A stretch of DNA of 64,000 nucleotides from Panaeolus papilionaceus (Eukaryota > Basidiomycota > Agaricomycetes > Agaricales), in NCBI GenBank assembly GCA_015501605.1, contig JADNRZ010000004.1, positions 496,001-560,000 on the forward strand. The letters are read 5' to 3'. This document shows, piece after piece, positions 13,986 through 25,786 of the stretch. Numbering within the stretch: position 1 is the stretch's first letter; every line of letters starts with the position of its first letter. The position numbers and the translations under genes were made by a program. The notes under the pieces are model-generated. The model was not told the origin of the DNA. It saw nothing but the letters and a program-made list of their open reading frames with translations, and made no database searches.

Positions 13986-15496
13986 TTACGTCGACTTGAA
14001 TGCGTCAATGCACACCTTTCGCGCCTCCGGCGGTAGGCTTGCATAACTCTTCACAATTTTGTGATCAAGCTTCTCCCAATTCCTGAGCTTATCCATACTC
14101 TTCGGGTCCAAATCGATGACAGTAGCGGTGTGCGATTTGAGGGTTTCTTGAGACGATCCCGGCTTTAAAAAGTCAAGCCTAACGATTATGGAGCAGTCCT
14201 TGAAAGTAGCGGAAAGGAGATACGCGAGCAAATAATATCGAAGGTTCTCTGGCTGTGGATTCTTGAAATCAAGATTCCCACTGTTGCGCAAGATGTACGA
14301 GTCCAAAAACTCAATCCAATCGGACGTATTTGGTTCTGGTTCGTCAAGGAAAAGGGACGTTACGCCGATGGGTGTACTGGGAGGTTCGTCGCCCTCTTTC
14401 CTTTCGAAAAAGGACGCGAAGGTTGTTCGATATAGAGGGGCAGACGCCTCTGTCTCCCTCCAAAGCGTCGAGAGTCCTTCAATATCCAACACGTCAAGAT
14501 CGCGCTGCAATTTGTTGAGGGTGTGCAGAACTGGAGTGTTGAGAAGCGGTTCCACCAGAGCCTCGGCAAAAGCGTCCCTGACACTTGCAACATCTAACGT
14601 ATCTCCTGTATACTCTTCGGCGATCAAAGGTTGGACCTTGGGTAGCAGATTAGAGTCGTGCACAAACAACGATGATGAACCCATACGTTAGAAGGTTTTA
14701 CGAGGCTTCCTCGGCAAAAGATCTTGAGGTTGTTGATCGTGGCATTACTATCGACCCAAACGTCCCAGAGAGCATAAATCGCCTTCAAGACGCGCGATTT
14801 TTCTCCCGAGAATAAATCAAGCGGACAATAGCCTGAAGCTACTTGATCCCCTGCTTGGTGTCGCATGGTGGAATGCATACAGAATCGACATGTTTGCGAT
14901 TTCAACGCTTTCGTTGCATTTGATAAGTGGTGAGGATTGGGAAGGAATGCCCACTTTGGCTAAACATGATAAAAGGAAGAGAAGGAAGTTTTAAAAAACT
15001 ACGAGTTTAATCTTAGTGGTGAATGGGAACGCACCTTGATCTCTACGGCAATCCAGTTTCCGCCTACCAGATCTGTAGCAAGCACTCCTTTCGTCCGGGT
15101 CAGATCTACCTGGTCTGTATCCCTCCTTCCTTGAGGTCGAACACCATCTTGTAGTTCCACCAAGCGCTCAAGCCAAGAGCGCTCGAGATGGACACTTTCT
15201 AATCGTGGCAGGTGTTCCTGTGGTACAACTCTCGTCATGCATTTCTCCTGATATTGAATGGTTGGGTCGTCAGGCTCATCGCCCGCAATAACAGTTGAAT
15301 TGCTTGAATCCACAGTATCGCTTCTAGACCCCGCTCGAGGTACAATTGCCTTGCGAAGGCGGAGGACTGTACCATCGAAATGAGCGTTGGGAGAGCCTGC
15401 ATAGGAAAACACGATGGTGGCACCGCCCTCGGACACATACTTCCAATCTTCTGGTCTTGTTTGAGTTATATCTGGGAGGCGTTCGTTGGGGTTCAT
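13986..15496 (-). CDS. IPK1: Inositol-pentakisphosphate 2-kinase
   Basis: The enzyme phosphorylates Ins(1,3,4,5,6)P5 at the 2-position to make phytate (InsP6), needed for mRNA export and pyrophosphate-inositol signalling. Family motifs appear in order: WKYVSEGGATIVFSYAG (ATP-binding N-lobe), GTVLRLRK, WIAVEIKPKWAFLP, the zinc-site-like CRFCMHS, GYCPLDLFSG, and KDCSIIVRL...VIDLDPKSMDKLRNW near the C-terminus. The start chosen (MNPNERLPDITQ, ATG 15494–15496) directly precedes the conserved N-lobe; the open frame runs further upstream without support. Introns lie near 14960–15035 and about 14630–14700. The second is inferred from a frame change between FCRGSL and VQPLIAEEY. It is one of three consecutive minus-strand genes, with no functional link evident. 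Confidence 0.88.
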
Positions 15497-16800
15497 GGTG
15501 ATAAGTAAGACCAAGTTTCCACTTGAATGAAGAGAGAAAGGCTTGATAAATTGTTTAGCCTCAATGAGGGTTGATGTCAACGTCCTGTCTCCATTACGCA
15601 GGAGATCAAATTCGGAATCATGGGCGGTCTGTCGAAAAACCAGTCATAGCTGTGCAAAGGCCATCCTATAAGTTGCCCATAAGGAGTGAAATTCAGGACA
15701 ACTTTAGTCCATGAGTGCATTAAATCAAGGTAAACTCATATGAACCACCCAAAACTGACGAAGAGGAGTAAACTGAAGACACCTATGAAATTGTGGTGAA
15801 GTAATTTCACGCCATGCGCTTATTACGCTTCCGAACCCTTTCCCCCTTTATTCCAGTAAACATTAACATTCAACTCTCTTTACAATCAGGCCGGCCATGT
15901 ACTGTTATACGCAAACAAAATTTCACCGCCTTATGGATATATTTCTTCCCAGTTATTCCATCGGCACCTCATAGCATTTTCAAAAAGAGTGACCACAGCG
16001 CTTTATTGGAGGGTCATCCCATCCAGGAAAAGTAAGCGACATGCTTTCATAGTACATTGCACTCCCTTTCCCAGGAATTCGAAAGACCACTTGAGGCTGA
16101 TGGATTATGGATCGCACGGCGTCTCTTATCACTGACGCAGCTTCATATGTCCGTCTTCGACATCAATAGGTATCTGACAACAATCATCGTATCTGTGGTT
16201 TCATTCGGTCCTTTGAGCTAGATAATTTGCACTGGAGCTACCCTGCTGAGAACGGGAATGCCATTGCTGCTATGAATCGCATTGAAAAAACAAAAAAGAA
16301 AGTTTTTTCTTTCCCAGGTCCCCGAGTTACGGGAAGAGAATCATTTTCTTATTCTGACCGAAAACACCTGACGACAACAGCACCACACTCCTGGGCACAG
16401 AAAGGTCGTTGAATGCAGCTGAGGATGAGTGATTTATCTTAACGAACATGTCATTGGTGTACTTGCCCATCTTGAAGAGAAGGCTGGCCATGATTGTCGA
16501 ATTCGATCGAACAAGCATTTTGATTTGCAACCTTTCCCTAAGTATGATGCAGACCGTCGGCGATCGTGATACTAGTGAGTACTAAGTTGCCGCAATTCAT
16601 TTTACCCTCTTGACAGATAATGCTAAGCACAAACCTTGTTCATGCATGGTTGATGTAGTCATAGCACGCTCATAACGGTGATAACTACGGTAATACAACG
16701 CTAACATAGTTCTTCCAGCTTCTTACCAGATCCCGATTAGTTAATGTGTAGTTCTCGACATGTATGTTTGTCTTCTCCGTTGCGATGACGGAACATCATA
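15497..16800. other. Gene-poor stretch (first part)
   Basis: This is upstream of the kinase gene. Short open frames on both strands have no recognisable motif and do not link through plausible splice sites. No tRNA fold was found. Confidence 0.45.
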
Positions 16801-16978
16801 CAGTCGACTCTGTCATAACCGATAGGTCTCGGGAGTCACCAAAAGCTATCGGTTATGGGAGGTTATCGGTTATCACAGCGGGTTTTAGGCCTTGGAAGGC
16901 AATTTGGGAGTCACCAAAAGTTATCGGATATTAGAGGTTATCGGTTATGACGGCTATCGGTTATGACAGAGTCGACTG
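16801..16978. mobile_element. MITE-like element, 178 bp, TA target duplication
   Basis: The ends are perfect 25-bp inverted repeats. The left end starts CAGTCGACTCTGTCATAACC and continues GATAG, and the right end (16954–16978) is its exact reverse complement. A TA dinucleotide flanks each side (16799–16800 and 16979–16980), the target duplication of Tc1/mariner/pogo-type DNA transposons. Inside are two direct repeats of about 45 bp (16831–16875 and 16906–16951), each starting GGGAGTCACCAAAAG and carrying TATCGGTTAT motifs related to the terminal repeat. There is no coding capacity, so it would need a transposase from elsewhere. The perfect ends suggest recent insertion. Confidence 0.85.
16831..16951. 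repeat. Internal direct repeats of the MITE
   Basis: Two copies of a unit of about 45 bp lie 75 bp apart, sharing GGGAGTCACCAAAAG and GAGGTTATCGGTTAT. They are subterminal repeats of the element described above and may be transposase-binding sites. Confidence 0.7.
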
Positions 16979-16980
16979 TA

Positions 16981-18897
16981 GTACGAAAGGGTAATCATCA
17001 TATCCAACTTAAAGTTTACGTGCATATGGATAGGGGCAGACCAGCGGTAAAGTTCCGGTATACTTGAAGATTGCCTGTATGGGTAACTTGCATATCAACT
17101 ACTTTTCATGGTGATATGGTGTCAGTGTATCACCCCGGGCATATGATGCAATTCACCTCAGTAGATTTATGCCGTTGCATCGTGCGACGCGGGCAAAGGA
17201 AACATCATTGGGCAAACGGGCAGTCCGCGTACGTATATATCAATATTGATCGAGATTCGAGAGAAAAGTTGCCTTAGGACATTTGATTCGATTGAAGGAA
17301 ATCAAGGTGGTCCGTCAGAACTATCCCGGGCCTGATGCATCGATGCTTGAAGGGCGACTGTAGGTATGTGTATCGGCACTTGAAAAAGACCCGTGTCGTA
17401 ACGGAAACACAAAAGCCAATGAAGTTGTCGGTAAGGGTGGTCAAAGACAAAAGAGTTCGGTTAGCGCCCTACACGACGCATCACATGGGTGAGATCACTG
17501 GGCATCAACTCCTTTTTGTTCTCTTCCCCTTCTGTCACTTCTTTTTGTTCTCTCCCGCACATTTCCGAGTGGGCATTCTCTTGCGGCCACGAGGCAGTGA
17601 GGCACTGTGGATAATTGCTCATTCGCGGGCACTTGTTCCCTGATATGCCTTCAGGTGTGCGGTGGGGTTATGCAAAAGCAGGTCGTTTTTTGACGGCGAT
17701 TATTAGATGTGGTGGCACAATGGCAGGCACAGCGGGTGAAATGAAACAGTGGAAGAATGAGTATGCACATGCGATTTGTATTATAATTAGAAGGATAAAG
17801 CGGTCCTCCATGAATCCCATGGTTTCATGGACAGACTGTTCTAACATCATGCCAGCACAAAAGCACAACACTTGCTCAACCCGCTCATGCCGTATACGCG
17901 CCTGTTGTCAACGTCTTGGAGAATACTCCGCGTGGGAGAGAATGGTTGCAACGAAGGAGAACAATAAGGAAAGGCGCGAGGATATGTGCGATGTAATCCC
18001 TCAATCACCAAGCTGTTTGTTTCAGGGGTTGAGGTACCTGTAATTCATCGGGAAACCGGAACCGGGCAATCTGTTGGTGGCTCTTGGGACCTGGTGTCAT
18101 AATGTGGTGGTCGATATGAGAAATCTCGGGGAGGTATCGTAGAAAGTACGTGCACCAAGTGAGCACATCAGGCATGCTTGGACAAGCAACCGTGTTAAAA
18201 AAAAAGCTGCGTATTATAGAATTAGAATAGGTGTACTTTTACAAGACGAATTATACGAGTTACTGCGAGCTTCGGACAGTCTGGTTTTAGCGTTGCAATT
18301 TCATGCGTTGCATCTCATCCGTAGCTCCACGCAGGTAACATCAAAATACAATTTATTGCGAATATTTGAACTGTTTATGCTTAACGAGTATCGAATTCGA
18401 CATTCAAAATAAAGAAGCTGGGAGCGGGACGTGGCAGGGCAATAAACGAGTGGCAGTAGCGCCTGCGCATGGGATCCAACGCAAAAAAGGGAATAATGAA
18501 AATAAAAGGAAGAGGTTGGCCATGTGCGTGAGGCGCTATAATCATATATCGTAGAAAGAAATAACAATACACGTTAAAGCGGATACACGGGGTGGAGATG
18601 GATGAGGGTCGAAGTAAAAGGTTTCGAATGAACGTGGATAGCTACCTCTTGATTTTTTCGAAAGAAAAAATAATGACGAAAAAGACATCAAGAGAAATAA
18701 TGATAAGCAACAAAAAGTGAAACGTTCGAAAGGACGCGAATGCAAGCCAGAACTCGGAAAGACCAAAGTGTTGTAATAGAAGTAGGGGTAGTTATCGAAG
18801 AGGGGAAGGGGTTACTAGATGATGGGAGGTGGTGGTGGGGAAATTATCGTTGATTCGAGCGCTGGGACGAAGGGGGGATCCATAACAGGACCTAACG
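16981..18897. other. Gene-poor stretch (second part)
   Basis: About 1.9 kb without a recognisable gene. The open frames at 17335–17643 and 17615–18043 (+) look like chance frames with odd composition (Arg/Cys/Met-rich). The last few hundred bases are probably the 3' UTR of the minus-strand gene ending at 18898. Confidence 0.45.
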
Positions 18898-19921
18898 TCA
18901 TGCTATGGATATGGAGTGGACTATGGGTGTCTGCACCATGTCCTCGTTGAGAAGCTCAGCCTTTGCGTTGTTGTCCGCAACATCGTCCATGTCCACTTCG
19001 GTTGCACAGTCGTCCTCGTCATCCTCTTCCTCATCTGAGAAAGTGGTCTCCGAGTCGCTAACGCTTCCGGGCTCTCTTTCGGGGTCAAGCCATTGGTGAT
19101 ACCAGTTACCGAGGAAGATCTTGATGTCAGGACTGAGACCCAAATACTCGACGTTCCGTGCAATTCCTTCCCACTGAATAGAACCGTTGTGAAGACACTC
19201 TGCGATGAGTGTGAAGTCACCGAAATACATCCAATGAATGAGGAGGTATAAAGAGGTCGGGTCTGGAACAGGAAGGAGAACAATTGGGTGGTCCGGAGAG
19301 CAAGGCATTAAGCGGGGTAGACGATCAGGTGGGACACCATTGGTTGATTTAGGTGGGGTGGAAGAGAACATTAAATCGAGAGCAACAGCACCACTAAAGA
19401 GACCACGTAAAAAGCTGGAATGAGCGGATAGGTAGTCGACATGAAGCTGAATTTAAGAGTTAGGAAATGTATAAAGATCTGACTATTTATAGAACACGCA
19501 CTGGAAGAGACATGCGAGGTACAGCGTTCAATGGTGGTTGAGTAGCTCTCCTCCCTGCTGTGACACCTTCAAAGTTGGTTGCGTAAGAGTAAGTTGGTTC
19601 GATTATTGAGGCAGCAGCAAGTCCTGGAACATCTGGACGACCATTTGCATGAGGAAAGGGTACAACTTGAGAGAGAGATGATAATGATATTATTATCCAG
19701 TTTATAATAATAAAAATATAAGAGAACTCACTTATAGTACAATCAGCTGTCTCTGGTTTATCCCAAAAGTTGTTAGCAAGACTATGAAGTTGGCGTGTAA
19801 TGTACTCGATAGGGACGTTTGAGAGAGGAGGTGGAGGGAAAGGTCTGAGGTCAAAGGAGGGCATTGTTGGGGTATTGGAATGAGTGGGCTTGCAGTCTTT
19901 AGCTGGAGCCTGTATGATCAT
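18898..19921 (-). CDS. Clp1-like protein with BTB-like core
   Basis: Three exons join cleanly: DCTI/IVPFPH across an intron near 19670–19730, and RMSLP/LHVDYLSAHSSFLRGLFSGA across one near 19442–19494. The product starts with a Pro-rich stretch (MPSFDLRPFPPPPLSNVPIEY), then TRQLHSLANNFWDKPETADCTI. The block LHVDYLSAHSSFLRGLFSGA reads like the start of a BTB/POZ fold, followed by LLIHWMYFGDF. It ends in a highly acidic tail (SDEEEDDEDDCATEVDMDD). The sequence matches my memory of basidiomycete clampless1 (Clp1) proteins, which are needed for clamp-cell formation and dikaryon growth. I have no alignment to confirm this. The start could be 19921 (MIIQAPAKD) or 19864 (MPSFDLRP). It is divergent from DAD3. 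Confidence 0.65.
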
Positions 19922-20191
19922 AAATTGGCCAGACCCGCGGCAGAACTGGAACAAAAACGATGTAAAAGAGGGAGAGGTGCTATTTAACGAGACTTGTCAT
20001 TCATTACTTTATTGTATACTACACTCATAAAATTAAAAAGGAAATAAAGACCCGACTATCAGGCTCTAATTGTCTTTCAATTGCCTTTTTCAGTTTCTTA
20101 TTGTCTTTTAACATCCATCAAAATCTCACAAGTTATTTATTATTTATTATTTTATTAACGCCCAATTTCTTGTCACACGCGTCTTTCAATC

Positions 20192-20609
20192 ATGTCTAGT
20201 AGCTCTAATGATATTTTCTCTGTAAATCCTTATGAAAATCATCATAGTCTTACTCAGTTACAATCAGAAGTCTTATGGGAATACGCAAAACTTGCTTACC
20301 ATGTAAAAGCAGTGAGCATCCTCTTTCAAACTTTAAGCCGTGTGGATTCTAATTTGCCCAGGTTACACAACGAACGCGTCAACTAAGTGAAGAGCCCGAT
20401 AAAATGATGGTAGCAAAATTACGCGTGTTAGAGAAGAAAATGGGCCTTGTTCTTACACTAGTAAGATCGTTAAACAGTTTCAAACTCATCGTTTCTTATA
20501 TACTATCCAGTTCAAAGCATCAGTGTGGGGTGTCATTAACGAACAATCTGATCCTACTCTACATTCACAAGGGTACAACGACTCCAACGATGCCACAATC
20601 CAGCAATGA
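20192..20609 (+). CDS. DAD3: DASH complex subunit Dad3
   Basis: This is a small kinetochore protein (about 106 residues) of the DASH/Dam1 ring, which couples chromosomes to spindle microtubules in fungi. Three exons: 20192–20311, 20362–20460 and 20511–20609, with 50-bp introns whose removal gives one continuous frame. Recognisable features are the N-terminal NPYENHHSLTQLQSEVLWEYAKLA helix, RQLSEEPDKMMVAKLRVLEKKMGLVLTLFKASVW, and a short polar tail ending ATIQQ. The LEKKMGLVLTLFKASVW block is the family hallmark. It converges on ARPC1 with only 82 bp between stop codons, so the 3' UTRs probably overlap. Confidence 0.9.
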
Positions 20610-20691
20610 ATACCATTTCATGTAATATGCATCCATTTATTCATAATAACCATGCACGATCAAGACAACACAAATGCAATATCCTCCTGAG

Positions 20692-22063
20692 TTACCTCAA
20701 GGTTGTAGCTCCCAAACGACTCGTCAAGGCCGAAACTTCATTGACATCCCACACAACCAACATCCCATCCACTCCAGATGTGCTGACCTTGGTCACCATC
20801 GATCTATTGTACTCATATGGCCTGACGTTGGTGATGGTATTTTGATGAATGGTGAGCAATTTGGTGTCGTTACTTGCACTTCCACCCCCAGCAATACCGG
20901 ATTGACCACGAGTATCTGCATCACGGAATGTCGCAAAAGCACCTGCCTTAAGTCGGCCTACTGTTGGGCTGCCTCCGCCAAATCCAGAACGCGATTCGCC
21001 AGATTTAGATGAAGTCGCGTCATCCAGTGTTCCAGTCTCTTGCCAACCACTTTCATTGCCCGAGAATACAATGGGCTTGCAGTCATGCCCTGCAGCGACG
21101 AGTGATTCTTCTGTAGTCCATGTAAGACTAACAAGGGGCAATGATGATATGCGGATCGTGTAAATCGCCGGTCCTCCTGGGTAAACGATATTGATGGAAC
21201 TATCGTGACCTGTGTACATCTTGAGTGATCATTCAGTAAAGTCCCAGGTAGACGCCACTTACTGGCAAAGGCCAGGACATCTCCAGATGGGGAGAACCCA
21301 ACACTATGAACCCAACCACCTGCAGGACTAGAATACTCTCCACAAACGGTATTGAAAGGGAGTTTGGAACCCCAAACTGTTGGTGCGGGTCTACATTGCG
21401 CATGAGCTCTGCGATAGAACCAATGTATATGTACGCCACGTACTTTTGGTCTACTTCCTTGATGTAGGCGGAGAATACGCGTGCTTTCATGTCCGCACTG
21501 CCAGCTGCAAGCAGGACGTTGTTGGGGTGCCAGTCCACTGACAAAACCGTAGATCTGATGGGCTTCTTGAGTTGCTTGGCCACCCACCAGTTGTTTTCTG
21601 GGTCGAAAGAACAAATGGCGATTGCCCTTCGAAACGCAGTACCATATTCAAGTCAATAAAGCACCCTTGCTCAAGTTATATACAACGTACCTGGCACCAC
21701 TAGCCACCGCGAACTTGTCTTCATTGGGACTCCATCGGACATGGGTAGCCGCGCGATTAATTCTTAAAAGGACAAGGGTAGGCTTCCATACCAGTTTCCC
21801 GGTCTCGGGATCAGCTTGTTGCTGCCAAACGTATGCATTACGATCCTGCGATGATGTTACGATGCGATTGGTGTTGGGGGCCCAATCAATTGAGGTGATA
21901 AGTTTGTCGTGCTGTAAGGGATGCATCAGTACAAGTGGGGTGACCCGTACACAGAAAGATGAACCTCAGCAAGTGTTTCAGTTTGAACCCATTCAGTGCC
22001 TTGACGACTAAAAATTTGGGCTTCATTGCTGTTCAAGCTAACCGCCAATTCTACATTTCGCAT
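20692..22063 (-). CDS. ARC40: Arp2/3 complex subunit 1 (WD40)
   Basis: This is the WD40 beta-propeller subunit (ARPC1/p40) of the actin-nucleating Arp2/3 complex at cortical actin patches. Exon 1 encodes [18 protein letters not shown] and splices (over about 53 bp) to [29 protein letters not shown]. Further propeller blades include [70 protein letters not shown] and [13 protein letters not shown]. The C-terminal blade ends [17 protein letters not shown]. Between the last two blades is the family's characteristic insertion (Gly/Ser-rich here), which contacts other subunits and activators. It has four or more short introns. The full length fits the usual size of about 380–390 residues. Confidence 0.93.
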
Positions 22064-22718
22064 CGTCAGATGACTTCAACGTCCAATTGTACACAAAGAC
22101 CCACGACGACGATCTGGACTGAAAGAGTGGGACGTGATTGGCGTCTGAGCGAGAGTAAAAACTTCTGGAGCCATTATATGAATCGATGTGGATAAGCAGA
22201 GGACTATCAGTCGACTACTGCGCTTTCAGTTTGGTAGATGATATTGGTTCTGGTGAAGGGTAACTCAATCGGCACCTCATCATGTCACGCTCAAAATGGA
22301 ATTCACGGACTTGCAACGATTCATGGGGAACCATCTCGGCTTAGATATCTCACAAACCTAACACCATAGAGAATGAAATACTTCGTACCCGTGATATCGA
22401 CATACTTCTTAACAGTATAATTATGTAAAAGGCTGCATTCTCAAGTGAGACTTGAACGAAATGAATCATGATTCTATGCTGTGGTAGTTACAATGTTACA
22501 TGCGATCGTCGTTCACTTCCACCGGACACCCTGATTTTTAGATTTTTTTTGTTAGAAAAGAGAGAGAAGATGGAAAAAATGAGAGTTGAGAACTAAAATG
22601 TTTAATAGATATAACTTGAGCGGTGCTTCCGATGGGCTCAACATATTTACTATTATATTATTATGTCGGCAGAGATAGAGAAACCGACAGCAAGCAAACA
22701 CCAGTCGACATTCAAGCT
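22064..22718. other. Intergenic, ARPC1 5' flank and WC-2 3' flank
   Basis: No coding frame or structured RNA was recognised in this stretch. Confidence 0.5.
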
Positions 22719-24132
22719 TCAAGCTCCCTCTGCAGTATGCGGAAGTGATGCAAGCGGTGATGATGTGGTGTGGTTCTTCTTTCGCACCTGCTTGGCCCAT
22801 CTTAGACCACAAGCATTGCATAACGTTTTAGGTCCCTGTGGCCCCTGGTTGACAAATAATAATAATAATAAAGGTCTTCAATCTCTCTGAGAATTCAACG
22901 CAAATATTTGTTCGTTTTGCTTACCTTCCGCCATTCAGGTGAATCTGTTCTGCCACATATGATACAGACATGACGCTCCTCGGCTTGTGACCGCTTTTGC
23001 TGGGAAATGAAACGCGTCAACTTAACTTCGTTATGCAATAAATGCGCTCCCCAACAGACCTTTTTCTTTTTGGAACCTTCCTCTACCGGTGTCGCCTCGT
23101 TGTCGAAATTGAAGGCTGTGACATTCGTAGGCCCATAGGAAAAAGGCATCCTATCAACATCCATGTCCTCTTCCCCGAATTGCATGTCATGATCATGGAA
23201 GGACCCTGACGGTACAGTAGGCGGTTGAATGGAAGGAGGTACCTCGAATCCCCGCGAGCCAAGTCCGCTTGTCGAGTTTAACAAGGACTGTGAGACTTTC
23301 AAGCCATTGATCCCTGTGGAGCTGGTATAGAGTGAAGAGGTTGCATACATAGAGACAGGCTGACATCCAGAACCAGGATTAAGGAGGTTGGCAACAGCAT
23401 CTGGAGGGAGGTGCTCCCGAAGCTCAATAATCCTTTCCACGTTGCGAATGATTTGAGCATTCAAGTCCATCACGGAATATAGGCTAGACGAATGACGACG
23501 TCAAACCTCCTTTCGAGCGTTAGCTGCAAAGAAATTGGCATTCAACGCACGTTTCAGGGTTTTTAGAGGAGAAAGGCATTGCTAAGAGCAGAGCGAACTC
23601 GCAAAGAGGTGGTGGCCCCATGCCGCGAGATTCGCTCGAGTTATGTGTTTGCATAGGGCTACAAACCGCTGAGCACTTCAAACGAAGGAATATGTCTCCA
23701 TCCGGAACACTATCCCTTCTGTCACCCTGTACTTGCTTCGTTCTATGCTTCATTAATTGCACGACAAGTTCAAAAGTGTCATTGTCCTCAATTATGGCCT
23801 CGTTAAAGGCGGCTTGGAAACATATCTGATCCTCGTCTGACAGGGTAGTGTCATGAAAGCAATGATTTAATGACATGGAGTGACATACTACGACTGAGCA
23901 ATTTCCTGAACTCTGTATTCAGAAGCTCTGAATATTTCCATCCAAACCGTGCTGCCGTGTCAGAGGAACAGAAGAGGATTTTGCCTTCCAGAGATAATAT
24001 GAAGGCGTAGGTATTGTGAAGTTCTGCGATTAACAAATCTTGCCAGCGCTTCCGCTTGGTAAATTCGAAGGATGGCTCAGACTTTGGGACATAGGCAAGT
24101 GTAGTGGTGGGCTGGCTAGCAAGAGTTGACAT
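22719..24132 (-). CDS. WC-2: White collar 2-type PAS/GATA blue-light regulator
   Basis: This is the GATA-finger partner of the blue-light receptor WC-1, and the pair activates light-induced genes and fruiting responses in mushrooms. Exons from MSTLASQPTTTLAYVPKSEP join into a PAS domain (AFILSLEGKILFCSSDTAARFGWKYSELLNTEF...LLSHEDQICFQAAFNEAI). A helical linker with ERIIELREHLPPDAV and a disordered acidic region follow, then a basic KKKKQKRSQ stretch. The C-terminal GATA zinc finger is CIICGRTDSPEWRK/GPQGPKTLCNACG: C-x2-C-x18-C-x2-C, split by an intron (AAT-rich) inside the finger. The order PAS then a single finger, with no LOV flavin-binding cysteine motif (GRNCRFLQ type), identifies WC-2 rather than WC-1. 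It is short (about 350 residues), as in basidiomycetes. Confidence 0.92.
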
Positions 24133-24364
24133 GACCGTTACGTTCAAGGTCCTCAGTCACTCCCGGAGGCTTAAACTTAAAGTGCTCAGAACTCAAGATA
24201 CCGTGACGTGAATTAACTGAATGGGATCACAATGATCATCAGCGGAGCTTGAGTAGTGGTTTTTCGAGTGGTTTTGGCATGATCCAATACTTGCAAATCG
24301 ACTAGAAATAGTGAAAAAAACGAGTTACATGGCATATATATATACGCTAAGCTACAACGCAAAT

Positions 24365-25786
24365 TTAAACGGCACAGTAGCCTCCGTCCACGCGGATTTC
24401 CGATCCTGTCATAAACTTCGATGCATCACTTGCAAGGAACACGATAGCTCCCTGCAACGCGTTAGTAAATTTATATCTTAGACAATTCAGCACAAACCGA
24501 TAAATCATCTGGCTCCCCCATCTACACACAAATGTGAGTTTGTTGTCAATGTCATAGACCTGGAAGCAGACTTACCCTTCCCATAGGTGTCAACATTTCC
24601 CAAGTCTTCTAGAGAGCGCAGGGTGAAGCAGATGTCAGCATCACCGCAAAGGTAATACACGTTGGGACCCAGTGACCTTGAGTGCAGTATCGTTTTCCAG
24701 GATATTCCTGGTAAGTTTGGTTAACATATACCCCGGGCTGTGTCTTGGTCAGGGAATTGTCAACTCTATTGCAAGAGAGTGTGCACCTGAGTGCGTTGAC
24801 TCGCACTCCTTCTTTTGCCCATTCCACAGCTAGGCTAGCAGCCATATGCTTTACTGCTGCTTTGGATGCATTATATGGCGTCTGGGACTGTAGGTACGAT
24901 GAGAATGGCAATAGACCGTGACACAATGATCGGAATACAAACCTGAGGTATATTGACAATCTAGCGATACAATATTAAATGTGATTCTGTGCAAGCTGAC
25001 GGTGTGCGAAATACTCACATTGGCGCTCATGCTTGCTATAAGAATAATGGAACCGCCACCCAGAGGTATCATATTGCGAGCTGCTTCTCGCGCCGTGTAG
25101 AATACACCATTGACATTGACGTCGAATAAACGGCTCATCTTGTCAGCTGGATAACTAAGCAGCGATGTGTGAGTAGAGTTCGATGGCAAGCACAAGGGGG
25201 GCTTACTCCAGCGCGGAGTAGTTGTGGACAATGCCTAAACAGTGTCAGCATTTTGCTGACCACAGGAATGTCATGGAATTAGCCAGACCGGCATTCGCAA
25301 CGGCCGCATCGATTTTGCCAAATTGCTCCATGATCACGAGAAAAGCATTCTTGACAGAGGATTCGATCGTAACGTCGCACTCCAACCCAATGATCTTTAT
25401 GTTTTTGGGAGCGGATTTATGCAACTCTGTTTGTAAATTGAACGATGCACGGTATATTAGCCAATATTACCACTGGAATAAAAACAGACCTTGGCCGAAG
25501 GCAGTGAGTTCGTCTACTGCTTCGTCCGTCTCGGATTGTTTGATATCGAGGATAGCCAGTGAAGTACAGCCTCTTCGACACACGTTCAGCTCGTACGCCC
25601 ACGCAACAATCATTGGGGTTTAACCATACGATTGAAGGAATGCTCGACAGAATTCTAGTCCTAGCCCTCTTGCTGCGCCCGTTACCACACAAGCCTTGGA
25701 ACAAGAGAGAAGCGTTAGTAGAGCGATTAAGACAAATGGCTGAAGCTTAAGACCTTTCCAGCCATTGAAAATGTTGGTAGCGTCAT
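24365..25786 (-). CDS. Short-chain dehydrogenase/reductase (polyol/sugar type)
   Basis: This is an NAD(P)-dependent SDR of about 300 residues spread over many small exons. The N-terminus [11 protein letters not shown] splices to [19 protein letters not shown], giving the TGxxxGxG cofactor motif. Downstream are [19 protein letters not shown] (helix with the structural NVNG), [14 protein letters not shown], the catalytic [20 protein letters not shown] (Tyr and Lys of YxxxK) and GVRVNAL. It ends with GEPDDL...[26 protein letters not shown]. The closest familiar group is fungal D-arabinitol/mannitol 2-dehydrogenase or sorbose reductase-like SDRs, but the substrate cannot be read from sequence. 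The start at 25786 gives the N-terminal extension; 25765 is an alternative in-frame ATG. Confidence 0.87.

Noticed and set aside
17335..18043. Plus-strand open frames in the gene-poor gap
   Set aside because: They show unusual composition, no motif and no supporting splice context, so they are treated as chance frames.
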